Counted from the first letter of the stretch, positions 1 to 8,705 are shown. The stretch is 57,133 bases of DNA from Minisyncoccota bacterium (GCA_014376695.1 JACMRA010000014.1:1-57133); one strand, 5' to 3'. The notes: generated from the letters alone by a model not told the origin. A program made the numbers and translations.

Positions 1-2863
1 CGACACCGGATACAACACCCGCTCCAATTATACCAGTTACTGCCAAAGCCATAGCATTGTGCACGAGACTACCAATTATACTATTTGTATCCGTGCCAAA
101 ACTTTTTTGCATTTTTTGAATCTCTCCTACTAACTGCTCTATTAGTCTTTTTTTCAAACCAATATCCCCTGATTTATCATCAATTAAATTTTGCAAAATA
201 GTTTTAATCTGATCTTTAGGTGTCTTAAGAGAGTTTTCTAACAACTTTTTTCTTAGTTCTACCTGGCTTAGTTTTTTTGGGCAATGCTCTTGTATTAAAT
301 CCTCAAAGAGTTTGTCTATAAATATGTTTATATCGAAGTTTTTCCCAGTTGTACTATCAAGTACAAAGTTATTCAATTTTTCATTAAGGTCTTTATAGTA
401 ATTTGGATAATTTGTATCAAATAACTCTTTTTGCCTTTTCCTACTAGCATATGCAGCAGCGCCCAAAGCCATAGCTATAGCAATTGCACTTCCAGCTCCA
501 GCAAGGGGAACGAGTGCAGCTACCCAGTTCATATTATTAGCAAAATTTTGAGCTCCAACCACCCCATGTAGCTTTCGCATTGTGCCTATCTTGGATGCCA
601 TGTCAGTCTGTAATCGAGCAGTTCGCAAAGCCTCTTCTCTGACTGCCGAAAGAGTAGAGTCTGACGCTCCATTATACATCGCTCTTTGAGTGAGTGACCA
701 AGGAGATTGCAAAGCTTTGGTAGCGCCATTTGCAATATCTCGCCATATTACCTCAGAGATATGTTGTTTAACAAGATTTGCAGAAGTTGGACCTACAGCC
801 AAAAGCGCCAAAACTGTCACGACTGTCTGAGGAGTTATACGCTGAGCTATGAAATTCGGCCCAGAAATTTTTTCAGCAACAACCTCTTCCGGTCCAGCGG
901 GCAAGGCTTTTTGTTTGGCGGCTTCCTCAAGTTCTTTTTGTTCTTTTTGCTCTTTTTGATATTGGCTATAAGCGTTTGCAAATTCTTCATCAACTTTTTT
1001 TCCTTCTTGTCTATTTTGTTCATTTTGCTGGTGATAAGCTTCCATTTGCCTCTCTTTTTCTACTTGATCTTCTTTTAATCTTGCTATTTCTTGCTCCAAA
1101 GTTGCCGTATTTTTACCTAACTTTGAGATTTGTTTCAATGTTGCTCCTTTGTCTCTTAGATCTTCGGTGATTTGTATAGCTTTTTGTTGAGCTAGTTTTA
1201 TCTCAGCTTTGGCTAGTTCCATTTGCTCTTGTGCTGTTGTGATGTTGTCTAGGTTAGTTTTGGTTTGTTTGGTCAATTGTGTAGCTCTTTTTTGTATTTC
1301 ATCCAACTTGTCTTGCAGTTCTCTCAATCTTCCCTTATCACCATCTGGCAAATTTAGAGCTTCGGTCACTTCTTTTAGTTCTTTAATTTGTCGTGCAAAA
1401 TTTTCTGCCATTACAGTGGCTTCTTGGTTGGTTATTGTGGCAGCCTCTTTAGTTATATCAGTTTTTTGAGCCAATTCACTTATTATTCCCAAAGCATCTT
1501 CTATTGCAGTACTTACTTTTGTGATTTGTTGATTGGCAATTTCTCTTGCCTCAGATATTCTTTCTCTTTCTTCTCTTTGTGCAATTTTTTCTGGGGTTTC
1601 CGCCACAATATAGGTCGCAGGCCGGACTGGAAGATCGGTTTTTGTTTGACCACTTTTGACTTGACCAGTTTTCGGGATTTTATTCGCCACAGGAGAAAAT
1701 GGCAAATCATTATGGCTACCAGAATCTGTAGGATCGTGAGTATCGCCCCAATAATTTTCTTCAGGTATCACTTCTGAAATCGGCTGGCCAACTACATCTG
1801 CTGGAGGATTTTTTGCCCCACTCATAGGGTCAGGACGAGTAATAGAAGTCCTATCTATATTGCTAGCTGGAACAAAATCTCTATGTAATCTGGCTATCTC
1901 TTCGTCTGCCAAAGTACCGGGTACATTTACGGTATCTGACCGAGGGTCCTCTTTCAAATTAACAGGAGCTTGTGCTGCTCTTGAACTAACAGTTTGGATA
2001 ATTTGCGCACCAGCCATAGAACCATCCGTTGGTAACCACTCACTAATTCTTACAGTTACAGGTGCTCCGTCTCGCAAAACAGTCATTCTATCGCCTTCTT
2101 CTACAACGTGTCTTACACCATCGGGAGTTTGGAAACCGACTGGAACCCCATTTTCATAAGCGAAGACGGAGCCATCAGGTTGAGTTACAGTAACTTTGTC
2201 GCCCTTTACTATCATTGTTGGACTTGCAACTTTGGTTCTTTCGATACCAGATTCTTTTCCACCCTTTGTTGGAATTGAGCCATCAGTATTTTCAGGTACA
2301 TAAATTCCATTCTTCTCATACAAAGGTTTTTGAGTTGGTACTGACTTACCAGCATTCATTCCGCCCGCAGATTCGGGAGTTTTTGGTCTTGCCGTAGCAG
2401 GCAAAATTACAGTTACATCTCGGCACTCCCCTCCCCCTCCAAAATTTATAGTGGACTTAGGCTGGATTTTTGAATCGGTGTTAGGTGGTGGGACTTTACT
2501 GTCTGGCTCATCTAATACCCTATTTGGATCATTGTCCGCATATATAACTTTTACTGTGGCTGGGTCTATATTTATAACTGGGCCTTCAGCGCCGATTCCA
2601 GTTGGAGCTTTTCCTGTATCCAAGTCTGTAGTGTCATCGGCTAGCTCTTGAGCCTTTCTTTCTCTAGCAATTACTTCACCTTGGTTTCTTATCCTATTAC
2701 TTTCCTTTTGGATTTCCTCTAATTCTTGGTCTTTTTTTACTTGTGGCTCGGCCGAATTTAATGGCTCGGTACGCCCCTCTACATCTTCAGGGCTAGGCAT
2801 CTGAGACATATGACGCCTCCCCAAGTCTAATTTATTCCTTGTACCATAATTTTCCATAGCCAT
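1..2863 (-). CDS. Very large coiled-coil / membrane-associated protein, C-terminus beyond window
   Basis: I read this minus-strand frame codon by codon from ATG at 2863 (a second ATG lies at 2857) to the left edge and found no stop, so at least 954 residues are encoded and the true C-terminus is outside the window. There is no signal peptide. Residues 1-420 are acidic, Pro/Gly/Ser/Thr-rich and probably disordered, with a GDKVTVTQPDGSVF-type stretch around residue 215 that resembles a small beta repeat. Residues about 420-650 are a long Glu/Lys/Gln-rich coiled coil. Two hydrophobic segments follow (TVVTVLALLAVG near residue 680 and WVAALVPLAGAGSAIAIAMA near residue 785), and another hydrophobic stretch lies at the edge. 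A consensus promoter abuts the start. I do not recognise the family. Size, coiled coil and late membrane segments would suit a surface-linked or pore-forming effector, but that is inference. Confidence 0.85.
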   Translation of the reverse strand, partial: MAMENYGTRNKLDLGRRHMSQMPSPEDVEGRTEPLNSAEPQVKKDQELEEIQKESNRIRNQGEVIARERKAQELADDTTDLDTGKAPTGIGAEGPVINIDPATVKVIYADNDPNRVLDEPDSKVPPPNTDSKIQPKSTINFGGGGECRDVTVILPATARPKTPESAGGMNAGKSVPTQKPLYEKNGIYVPENTDGSIPTKGGKESGIERTKVASPTMIVKGDKVTVTQPDGSVFAYENGVPVGFQTPDGVRHVVEEGDRMTVLRDGAPVTVRISEWLPTDGSMAGAQIIQTVSSRAAQAPVNLKEDPRSDTVNVPGTLADEEIARLHRDFVPASNIDRTSITRPDPMSGAKNPPADVVGQPISEVIPEENYWGDTHDPTDSGSHNDLPFSPVANKIPKTGQVKSGQTKTDLPVRPATYIVAETPEKIAQREERERISEAREIANQQITKVSTAIEDALGIISELAQKTDITKEAATITNQEATVMAENFARQIKELKEVTEALNLPDGDKGRLRELQDKLDEIQKRATQLTKQTKTNLDNITTAQEQMELAKAEIKLAQQKAIQITEDLRDKGATLKQISKLGKNTATLEQEIARLKEDQVEKERQMEAYHQQNEQNRQEGKKVDEEFANAYSQYQKEQKEQKELEEAAKQKALPAGPEEVVAEKISGPNFIAQRITPQTVVTVLALLAVGPTSANLVKQHISEVIWRDIANGATKALQSPWSLTQRAMYNGASDSTLSAVREEALRTARLQTDMASKIGTMRKLHGVVGAQNFANNMNWVAALVPLAGAGSAIAIAMALGAAAYASRKRQKELFDTNYPNYYKDLNEKLNNFVLDSTTGKNFDINIFIDKLFEDLIQEHCPKKLSQVELRKKLLENSLKTPKDQIKTILQNLIDDKSGDIGLKKRLIEQLVGEIQKMQKSFGTDTNSIIGSLVHNAMALAVTGIIGAGVVSGV

Positions 2864-2872
2864 ATATTACAT

Positions 2873-2901
2873 ATTATATTATATAAAAAGGCTATCGTCA
2901 A
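2873..2901 (-). promoter_or_regulatory. Consensus promoter of the long coiled-coil gene, probably leaderless
   Basis: On the minus strand TTGACG (2901-2896), a 17-nt spacer and a perfect TATAAT (2878-2873) are followed by ATG at 2863. The predicted transcription start (about 2866) lies a few bases before the start codon, so the mRNA would have almost no leader. Confidence 0.7.
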
Positions 2902-3027
2902 AGTCAGCATCAATTACTGCAATTTGGGATTACGCCTACTTTTGAAGGTATTTAAAAAGGCTACGACCTCGTCATAATTCAAGATACTTATCTCCAAAAC
3001 GACCAAAAAACATCTCAAAATGGGGTA

Positions 3028-3229
3028 CTAGTAAATCGTACGAAACTTTTTCTGACGAGCTTGTTCCATTAATTTATCAAGTTGCGGTCTTGATTGTGTA
3101 CCTCCTGAGATTTTGTCTTCAAAAATAGCGTAAGTCTTGGCACTCTCGCTTAAGGGCATACTGCTGCAAATCATTAATTTGCATGTCTGTAGACTGGTCT
3201 TGAGTGGAGACTCTAGTATAAATAGCAAC
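3028..3229 (-). pseudogene. Serine recombinase (resolvase) N-terminal remnant, frameshifted
   Basis: From 3229 on the minus strand one frame reads VAIYTRVSTQDQSTDMQ then NDLQQYALKRECQDLRYF and hits TGA. The neighbouring frame continues EDKISGGTQSRPQLDKLMEQ and stops at 3028. Together these are the start of a resolvase/invertase catalytic domain: YTRVSTxxQ holds the nucleophilic Ser, and EDKISG..RPxLdkLm is the conserved stretch about 50 residues later. The break is in the A-run at 3121-3126 (plus strand), where one extra base splits the frame. The start codon is missing, and the rest of the domain and the DNA-binding part are absent. The upstream boundary is fused to the transposase zinc ribbon. 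Confidence 0.75.
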
Positions 3230-3234
3230 TTATC

Positions 3235-3354
3235 GTACCCGCAGTTTTTGCATTTATACCTCTGTAAACCATGAACATTTCCATTTTTAACGAAGATTTT
3301 TTTATTACATTTTGGACATCTGAGTCGATTATCAGACATTAAATTGATAAACAC
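3235..3354 (-). pseudogene. Transposase N-terminal zinc-ribbon remnant
   Basis: The minus-strand reading starts around ATG 3354 or 3339 and encodes RCPKCNKK followed by QRYKCKNCGY. This is a CPxC...CxxC zinc ribbon of the kind found at the N-terminus of IS1/IS1595-like transposases. Just after the CxxCGY motif the similarity stops and the frame runs into a different gene (a serine recombinase remnant). No catalytic domain remains, so it cannot be an active transposase. The IS family is an inference from the short motif only. Confidence 0.6.
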
Positions 3355-3569
3355 TATCTATCACGCCCTGTCATGCCAATTTTAGAATATGGGTCGAATG
3401 CGATAAATCAATTTGTTATCAGCGTTTAGTGAATAGGGAGAAAGCCGATAGGTTGGATATTCCTACAGAGTTGATAAGACTTGCTAATACAAAATATCAG
3501 GAATGTGAAGATAACTATATAAAAAACTATCAACCGCAACAAAAAGCAAATATAATTTATAACACTTAA
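3351..3569 (+). pseudogene. Start-less coding remnant, possibly kinase-like
   Basis: A plus-strand frame is open from a TAA at 3348 to a TAA at 3567-3569 and reads ANFRIWVECDKSICYQRLVN followed by REKADRLDIPTELIRLANTK. The composition is protein-like, but no ATG, GTG or TTG start fits. The phrase WVECDxxICYQRLxxRE recalls the lid region of small nucleoside- or adenylate-kinase-like P-loop proteins; this is weak. It lies in a zone where neighbouring genes are also broken, so I read it as the tail of a decayed gene. Confidence 0.35.
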
Positions 3570-3696
3570 AACTATAACCTATCTTAGGGTTTCTAATATC
3601 AGGCCAGGGTTTATAGAAAATAAAGACAGTATTTGCACACCTTACTAACGATAAAGAATGTGACATTAAAACAAATAAGTTGTAATATGTAGTTAT

Positions 3697-4597
3697 ATGT
3701 TAGCCCCAGTTGATATACCAAGGCAAGTAATTGGAGTACCTACAAAAGAAAGTGTTTATAAAGACACCCTAACTTTTACACGGTTACTTGTAAATCTGAT
3801 GAAAGGCCGTCCTCTTGGAGCTAAAATCGATCTAGCCGAATTTCTAAATTAGGTTGAGCAATCTGCAAACAATACTTCCACTAAATTCTTTCCAAGAGAT
3901 AGCATGAAATACTTTATTCCATTGATTGGCAGAAATGTTGTGTCGGCAGAAATTGATAATATTCAAATTTCATATGCAGACTTTGCCGCAGCGATAAAAG
4001 ATCAGTATTTTGATTTTCGTAGACTTTCCCTATACACAAACCTTGATAGTGCCGATTTAGAAATTGGTACACAACCTAGGAGCTTAATTTATCCAGAACA
4101 AAAAACTGCAACACCAGAAGTAGAGGGTGAGGATGGAAATTTAGAGGTGGGATTCACTAGAACGTTTGAATTTGTAAAACATGGTGAGCAAAATGCAGAT
4201 TCGCAATTGGGGTTTCAAGATTCAAATTAACCTCACTTAGCCATGAAAATGATGGGCTTATTGGTCGCTATATTGATAATGTTAAACCTTTAACCCACAA
4301 CGAAGGCGAAAGATTATTAACAATCCAACAAAGACTTAAAGGTCAGCATGACCAATTTTTGGTTGCAACTTAGAAACTGCAATTCCCTATTTATTTCCCA
4401 GAACCGTTAAACCTGATTCTCAAGAAATTGCAACTCTCATTGTAATGGAAATAAGGATAGATTTATTATCGAACAAACAATTAGGCATTAAGTCAAGTAA
4501 TCAAATAACACCTGGTATTCCTGGAAGTAGACTTCCTAACTATTTAACAAATTATGTAATTCCACGAGCAATCGAAGCTCAAGGACTAGGAAAATAA
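3697..4597 (+). pseudogene. Broken unknown gene (one nonsense codon, two frameshifts)
   Basis: Four open pieces join into one protein. ATG 3697 opens 51 codons to a TAG at 3850-3852. The same frame then continues through the longest piece (MKYFIPLIGRNVVSAEIDN, from 3904) to TAA at 4228-4230. Reading continues in another frame (SLSHENDGLIGRYIDNVKPL) to TAG at 4371-4373. The third frame runs GCNLETAIPYLFPRTVKPDS and on to TAA at 4595-4597. The intact ancestor would have had close to 300 residues. I do not recognise the family. Because another gene in the window also stops at TAG without extension, stop-codon recoding is an unlikely explanation; decay or assembly indels are more likely. Confidence 0.7.
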
Positions 4598-4653
4598 CCC
4601 CCCCGCTTTAGCCCCTGCTTCTTCTTCACTTTCGAAGCCTTGTGCGATTTGAT

Positions 4654-5406
4654 TTAAAGCGTCACGCTCAGTATCTTGAGATACGCCCCTTTATCAATCG
4701 TCATTTCTCCGTCACCTTTTTGGAGGCCGTAATCGAACAATCCCGAATGGTTTAGACCCGGAACTTCCCTGACGGCGACCTGCATCGGCAAATTACCACG
4801 ATTCTTCTCGAAATTATCCCGACTCAATATTTTATCATTACCACCATAAACAACATTGACCTGACCGCTAAAGCCTATAATCGAGGCATCACAGTAAGAT
4901 CCAATTAACAGAAGTCCCGAAAATAATTCGGGGTTTGAAGCGATATTTCGACAAGCTACCACCCCACCGAGGGAATGCCCACCAATTATCGGTTTGTCGA
5001 TTCCATAATCTTTGATAAGCCTAACCGACTGATTAATATTAGTTATTGCAAGATTAAGTAGAGGTTTTTGGATATAGACTGCGGACTTTCGGGCAATTGC
5101 TATTTGTTCCATTGTATCAATATAAGCATACGGCTCCACCAAACCCCCCGGAATAAAGTATAATGGCTTAACCTGGTTGTCAATTACGACTGGGGTGATA
5201 ATAATAAGCTCCGTCTTAATCACCGTCGACAAATCACCTGATTGATAAATGCTTGCCTTAATATTTGTCCATGGGCCAGTTTTGGCCTTGTAGCTAAATG
5301 CCTGAACATAACCAAAAGCGCCGAACACCATAATGCTCAGTATCAAAAATATCCCAAGGCTGATTTTCCACCAATTAAATTTCGATTGTTTGATCTGAGA
5401 TTTCAT
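4654..5406 (-). CDS. Alpha/beta hydrolase, membrane-anchored, C-terminus probably frameshifted
   Basis: The protein has 250 residues with an N-terminal membrane segment (about 14-36). It then shows an alpha/beta-hydrolase core: the strand-turn YFIPGGLVEPYAY (possible oxyanion region), the nucleophile elbow GGHSLGGV (Ser near residue 145) and a late His in PGLNHSGLFDYG. This fits the family-5 alpha/beta hydrolases (PF12695-like) acting outside the membrane. The last ten residues fit the family poorly. Adding one base to the CCCC run at 4686-4689 would instead give KGVSQDTERDALNQIAQGF and extend the product to a stop near 4586, matching the usual end after GDGxxTI. So either a real frameshift or a sequence error lies there. 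The start overlaps the upstream membrane-protein gene by 32 nt, which suggests translational coupling. Confidence 0.8.
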   Translation of the reverse strand: MKSQIKQSKFNWWKISLGIFLILSIMVFGAFGYVQAFSYKAKTGPWTNIKASIYQSGDLSTVIKTELIIITPVVIDNQVKPLYFIPGGLVEPYAYIDTMEQIAIARKSAVYIQKPLLNLAITNINQSVRLIKDYGIDKPIIGGHSLGGVVACRNIASNPELFSGLLLIGSYCDASIIGFSGQVNVVYGGNDKILSRDNFEKNRGNLPMQVAVREVPGLNHSGLFDYGLQKGDGEMTIDKGAYLKILSVTL

Positions 5407-6055
5407 TTGGTATTTTTTCCAATTGGTCTAAATTCTCCCAGATTACAAGAGCGGGCCAGCTAATTAGCAAAGTAGCCGTTGAAATAACCAAAAACCAATA
5501 CATAGCACTACCTCCCTCAAATGAGCTGGCGGTCATCAAACCTACTACAAAAGCAATTCCAAAGATTGGTACAGCGTACAAATAGGGTCTAACTTTGTAC
5601 TTGGCTTTAATGTTATTTACCAGGGTTTTGATAACTAAATACGCAGATCCGATAGCTCCAGTAAATATAGCTGTAAGTAATAATACAGTCATAAACTCAG
5701 TTGTAAGTGCCTTTACCAATCCAAAATTTTGCATACTAGCTGTCACCATTAAAGATATCACAAAACTAAAAAGAATAATCGCAACGCTTGGCAAAATTAA
5801 AGTTTGTTTCATGTTAATCTTAAATAAATTCCAATTATAACTCAATATCTTGATATTGTTAATCAAAAAAACAAGCGGCAGAATGAACATTCCAAGGAAG
5901 ATAAGTGCGGTCTCAGGTGGAAACGATGTATTTGGATTCTGAGGCTGGAAAATTACACTTACAGTAAGAATACCCAGAGCAGAAATTACTATTGCAATAG
6001 TCAATTCGAAGATGAAAACTGGTGTAATTTTGAATTTTTTTAAGAGATTAGTCAT
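5375..6055 (-). CDS. Polytopic membrane protein of unknown function
   Basis: The 226 residues contain six or seven predicted membrane helices (about 13-35, 48-66, 84-106, 113-137, 160-180, 184-203), separated by short loops, with a charged tail. No catalytic motif is visible and I do not recognise a family. It sits between efp (27 nt upstream) and the alpha/beta hydrolase, whose ATG lies inside its 3' end, so the three are probably one transcript. Because the hydrolase overlaps it, a shared role at the membrane is plausible but unproven. Confidence 0.75.
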   Translation of the reverse strand: MTNLLKKFKITPVFIFELTIAIVISALGILTVSVIFQPQNPNTSFPPETALIFLGMFILPLVFLINNIKILSYNWNLFKINMKQTLILPSVAIILFSFVISLMVTASMQNFGLVKALTTEFMTVLLLTAIFTGAIGSAYLVIKTLVNNIKAKYKVRPYLYAVPIFGIAFVVGLMTASSFEGGSAMYWFLVISTATLLISWPALVIWENLDQLEKIPNEISDQTIEI

Positions 6056-6082
6056 ATCCGCTAACTATAAGTTATTTGTTAT

Positions 6083-6652
6083 TTATTTTCTGTCAACATC
6101 TCGACCTTGGCATTCATCCTCGACCGTATTGATAATTACATATTCGCCATCTTTGATAAATCCTGGAACTTTGACGGTTATACCGGTCTCAACAACCGCG
6201 TCTTTGAAAACGTCACTGACAGTGTTACCCTTGGCCGCATCGGTAGTAAAGGTTACCTTGAGCGAGACCTTGATAGGAAGTTCTACGGCGATCGGACTAT
6301 CGTTATAATAAATCACGAAAACTTCAAGCCCTTCGGTCAAATACCCTTCTTTGCCGCCAATCATATCGTTGTTAATATCTACCGTCTCGAAAGTCTCAAC
6401 CAGCATAAAACTGTACTCATCGCCACTTGCATACAAAAAAGTAGCTTTTTCCTTTTTATAATCAGCTTCTTCGAATGATTCACCAGTCTTAACCGTATAA
6501 TCGATATTGGAGCCAGTCATAAGGTTTTTGAATTTGCATTTTTTTGTTGGCTTGCCCTTGGTTACCTTAGAAAAATAACAATAAGTTACAACGTGTGGTT
6601 GATTATTAAGAACTAGAATTTTGCCTAGTTTGATATCGGTAAAATTTAACAT
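6083..6652 (-). CDS. efp: Translation elongation factor P
   Basis: EF-P binds the ribosome between the P and E sites and relieves stalling on consecutive prolines. The protein (189 residues from ATG 6652) shows the three beta-barrel domains: KOW-like N-domain (1-65), OB domain II (about 67-125, EYSFMLVETFETVDI) and C-terminal OB domain (130-189, IAVELPIKVSLKV). I prefer ATG 6652 because MLNFTDIKLGK matches the family start; the seven codons upstream are not conserved. The loop that normally reads KPGKGxAF is VTKGKPTKK here: a Lys aligns with the usual tip residue but the surrounding loop is Lys-rich and diverged, so the modification pathway may differ. The gene follows the fused rpsF-rpsR. 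Confidence 0.93.
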   Translation of the reverse strand: MLNFTDIKLGKILVLNNQPHVVTYCYFSKVTKGKPTKKCKFKNLMTGSNIDYTVKTGESFEEADYKKEKATFLYASGDEYSFMLVETFETVDINNDMIGGKEGYLTEGLEVFVIYYNDSPIAVELPIKVSLKVTFTTDAAKGNTVSDVFKDAVVETGITVKVPGFIKDGEYVIINTVEDECQGRDVDRK

Positions 6653-6698
6653 AAAAAACGGGATAAAAAACAAATTTTGGGATAAAAAAAAGTAGAAA

Positions 6699-7286
6699 TT
6701 AATCTACCCATCTTGATGTGAATGGCATTAGGGCCATATGCCTAGCGCGCTTGATTGCTTGACTGACCTTGCGTTGATATTTTGCTTTTGAGCCGGTTCG
6801 TGTTCGAACAAAAATCTTAGCGTAAGGGGAAGTGAATTGATCCAAGAAATCAGCATCTTTGTAATCAATTTCTCGAAGACCTAGATAACTAGAAATACAC
6901 TTTTTGTTGGTGATTTTTCCTTTGTTAAACTCCCTGTGATGTACAGTTTCTGGGGCTTGGTTAAGACTTTCCTTGGCTTTTTGCTTGAGAAAATCTGTTT
7001 TATTAGTTATTAACTGCCTCATAACAAAATCGTCCTTGTTAAATCGATAAGTATTAGGATTAATTAGCTTGGCGTTCTCCAGTTCCAAGTCAAAAGTTAC
7101 CAAATAATATTGACCGTTCCACTGCTTTTTGATTGGATAGGCCATTCGACTAACTCCTTGGCGAGCAATTTCAATTTTGTCAGCTTTGACCTGAGTTAGG
7201 AACTCATTGATTTTTTTGTCTGCGTACTCTGCCTCGGTGTCTGGGCGGAAAATAATGTATAATTCGTAGTTTTGCGTTGTATTCAT
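6699..7286 (-). CDS. Fused ribosomal proteins bS6 and bS18
   Basis: One continuous 195-residue frame carries both proteins. Residues 1-100 are bS6 (MNTTQNYELYIIFRPDTEAE, then GVSRMAYPIKKQWNGQYYL and the RFNKDDFVMRQLI strand). A roughly 20-residue linker follows, and residues about 118-195 are bS18 (KKCISSYLGLREIDYKDADF, TGSKAKYQRKVSQAIKRARH, ALMPF). In most bacteria these are separate genes in an rpsF-ssb-rpsR operon, and the two proteins sit side by side on the 30S platform, so a covalent fusion is structurally sensible. No ssb lies between or next to them. The upstream gene ends 26 nt before the start, and efp follows after 46 nt, so this is a translation operon. The length equals the sum of the two families. 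Confidence 0.93.
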   Translation of the reverse strand: MNTTQNYELYIIFRPDTEAEYADKKINEFLTQVKADKIEIARQGVSRMAYPIKKQWNGQYYLVTFDLELENAKLINPNTYRFNKDDFVMRQLITNKTDFLKQKAKESLNQAPETVHHREFNKGKITNKKCISSYLGLREIDYKDADFLDQFTSPYAKIFVRTRTGSKAKYQRKVSQAIKRARHMALMPFTSRWVD

Positions 7287-7312
7287 AGGTGAATTGATCT
7301 GAGGTTAATATT

Positions 7313-8560
7313 TTAATAAGACACGATATTGGTTATTTTGTCAAGATTGAATTGCTTGATACGGTTGTAATTGTAATCAAAGACCAAATAACTAACAAAA
7401 ATTATGGCGTTTATAGCTAATATGATTAGGATTAATTCGTAGCTGCTTTGACTTACCTTGGCCGTGGCTAGAGCTGGCGTAATTGGGGTTGATTGGTTGG
7501 CTATTGGTGCAATTTTGGTGGGTTGGAGTGTGGTTTGGGACTCTGTTATTGATGATACGGCGGTTGTTTCTAGGGTTGTTTGTGCTGATTCGGTGGAGGT
7601 TGTCATTGCTCGAGATTGAAGTGTGGTTTGGGACTCTGTTACTCGCGACGCGGCGGTCGCCTCTACGGTTGTTTGAGATGGATTGGCCGCGGTTGATACT
7701 GCTTGAGATGCTTGAGGCAGTACTTGAGTTGTCAAAGTTGGTTCAAAAACTTGACTGGGACTTAATGACACTACCGGTGCTGGGTTAATTAATTGAGCAG
7801 GGACTGGCTCGGGAGTTGCAATTTTGATCGGGGTTATGTCTTGCACTTCGATAACTGGAGTGATTTTGACTGTTGGCTTGACAGCAACAGGTTCGGAATC
7901 TGGCTCAGAAGATTTGCTTAGCGGGACCAAAAAGCCAAACCCTGGCGTGCCGTAATTAAGATAATCGCTGCTTCGACCATATGTATTAGACTTATTAACA
8001 TTAGGAGTTCCTTGATTAAATTCGAGACTATACTTGCTTTTGGCAAAGTCAAAACCCGCTTCCAAATTAGCTAACTGCCCACTGCTCAAATTAACACTAT
8101 CTATACTCTTAGAATTACTGTCGAGTAAGCCAACCTTAATATAACTGTCTCCGCTGGTTCGACTCAGAAAGTGCAGATTAGGCAAAAGCAAATCGTAGCC
8201 ACTGAGATTGGTCATTAGAGTATTAGTCTTGTTACCAATCACAAAGTAACTATTAGGAGCTATCGTTCCGCTAAGGCCTCGAGTTTCCGTGTATCCGCTG
8301 CCTTGAGCGCCATAGGCTAATTTGTAGCTATTGAGATTAACTGGGGTGGCTGTTGGATTGTACAGTTCCACCCATTTGTCATGATTACAATTAAAAGTAC
8401 TACTAGTTGTCGCCTTGCAATTATCGCTAGCCACAGTGCCTCGGTAAGCTATTTCACTAATAACAAGCGAACTGGAACTGGCCAGTGCAGGTAGGGTCAT
8501 TGGCAACAAGAATGCAAGCAATGAAACTAACACACAAAAACTAGAAATTATTTTGGCCAT
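7313..8560 (-). CDS. Exported lamin-tail-domain protein with C-terminal anchor
   Basis: The product (415 residues from ATG 8560) begins with a signal peptide (MAKIISSFCVLVSLLAFLLP, cleavage probably after LPALA). A lamin-tail domain follows (about 30-150): SLVISEIAYRGT, DKWVELYNPTATPVNLNSYK, TIAPNSYFVIGNK. Residues about 205-365 form a Pro/Thr/Ser-rich stalk with an internal repeat built on TESQTTLQ. One membrane segment (ELILIILAINAIIFVSYLVF) lies close to the C-terminus, ending in a short basic tail. The arrangement is that of a surface protein displayed on a stalk. It is the first gene of the operon carrying rpsF-rpsR and efp, which is probably only transcriptional convenience. A TTGACA box at 8642-8647 may be its promoter. 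Confidence 0.85.
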   Translation of the reverse strand: MAKIISSFCVLVSLLAFLLPMTLPALASSSSLVISEIAYRGTVASDNCKATTSSTFNCNHDKWVELYNPTATPVNLNSYKLAYGAQGSGYTETRGLSGTIAPNSYFVIGNKTNTLMTNLSGYDLLLPNLHFLSRTSGDSYIKVGLLDSNSKSIDSVNLSSGQLANLEAGFDFAKSKYSLEFNQGTPNVNKSNTYGRSSDYLNYGTPGFGFLVPLSKSSEPDSEPVAVKPTVKITPVIEVQDITPIKIATPEPVPAQLINPAPVVSLSPSQVFEPTLTTQVLPQASQAVSTAANPSQTTVEATAASRVTESQTTLQSRAMTTSTESAQTTLETTAVSSITESQTTLQPTKIAPIANQSTPITPALATAKVSQSSYELILIILAINAIIFVSYLVFDYNYNRIKQFNLDKITNIVSY

Positions 8561-8641
8561 AAAAATCATCAAAAAATTTAATCAACCCACTCTCGATTGT
8601 ATAAGTAGTTATAGCTAAGTTAAAATTACTAATTGAGATGT

Positions 8642-8685
8642 TGTCAAGGGAATTCGTTGACAGCCTTATTATAAGATGATAATAT
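8642..8685. promoter_or_regulatory. Back-to-back divergent promoters
   Basis: Two TTGACA boxes face away from each other: minus strand at 8647-8642 and plus strand at 8657-8662, only 9 nt apart, forming an inverted repeat. The plus promoter is excellent (17-nt spacer, TAATAT at 8680-8685) and drives the gene starting at 8706. The minus promoter has a weak -10 (TTTAAC about 8619-8624). One bound regulator could control both. Confidence 0.65.
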
Positions 8686-8705
8686 ATAGTACATATACAT
8701 ATCAT

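Noticed and set aside
707-2651. Several plus-strand open frames of 60-129 residues over the first 2.7 kb
   Set aside because: They lie opposite a continuous minus-strand frame with protein-like composition and a consensus promoter; they have hydrophobic, repetitive composition typical of antisense shadows.
3850-3852. Recoded TAG within the gene at 3697-4597
   Set aside because: The same gene also contains two frameshifts, so decay explains it better than recoding; TAG acts as a stop elsewhere.
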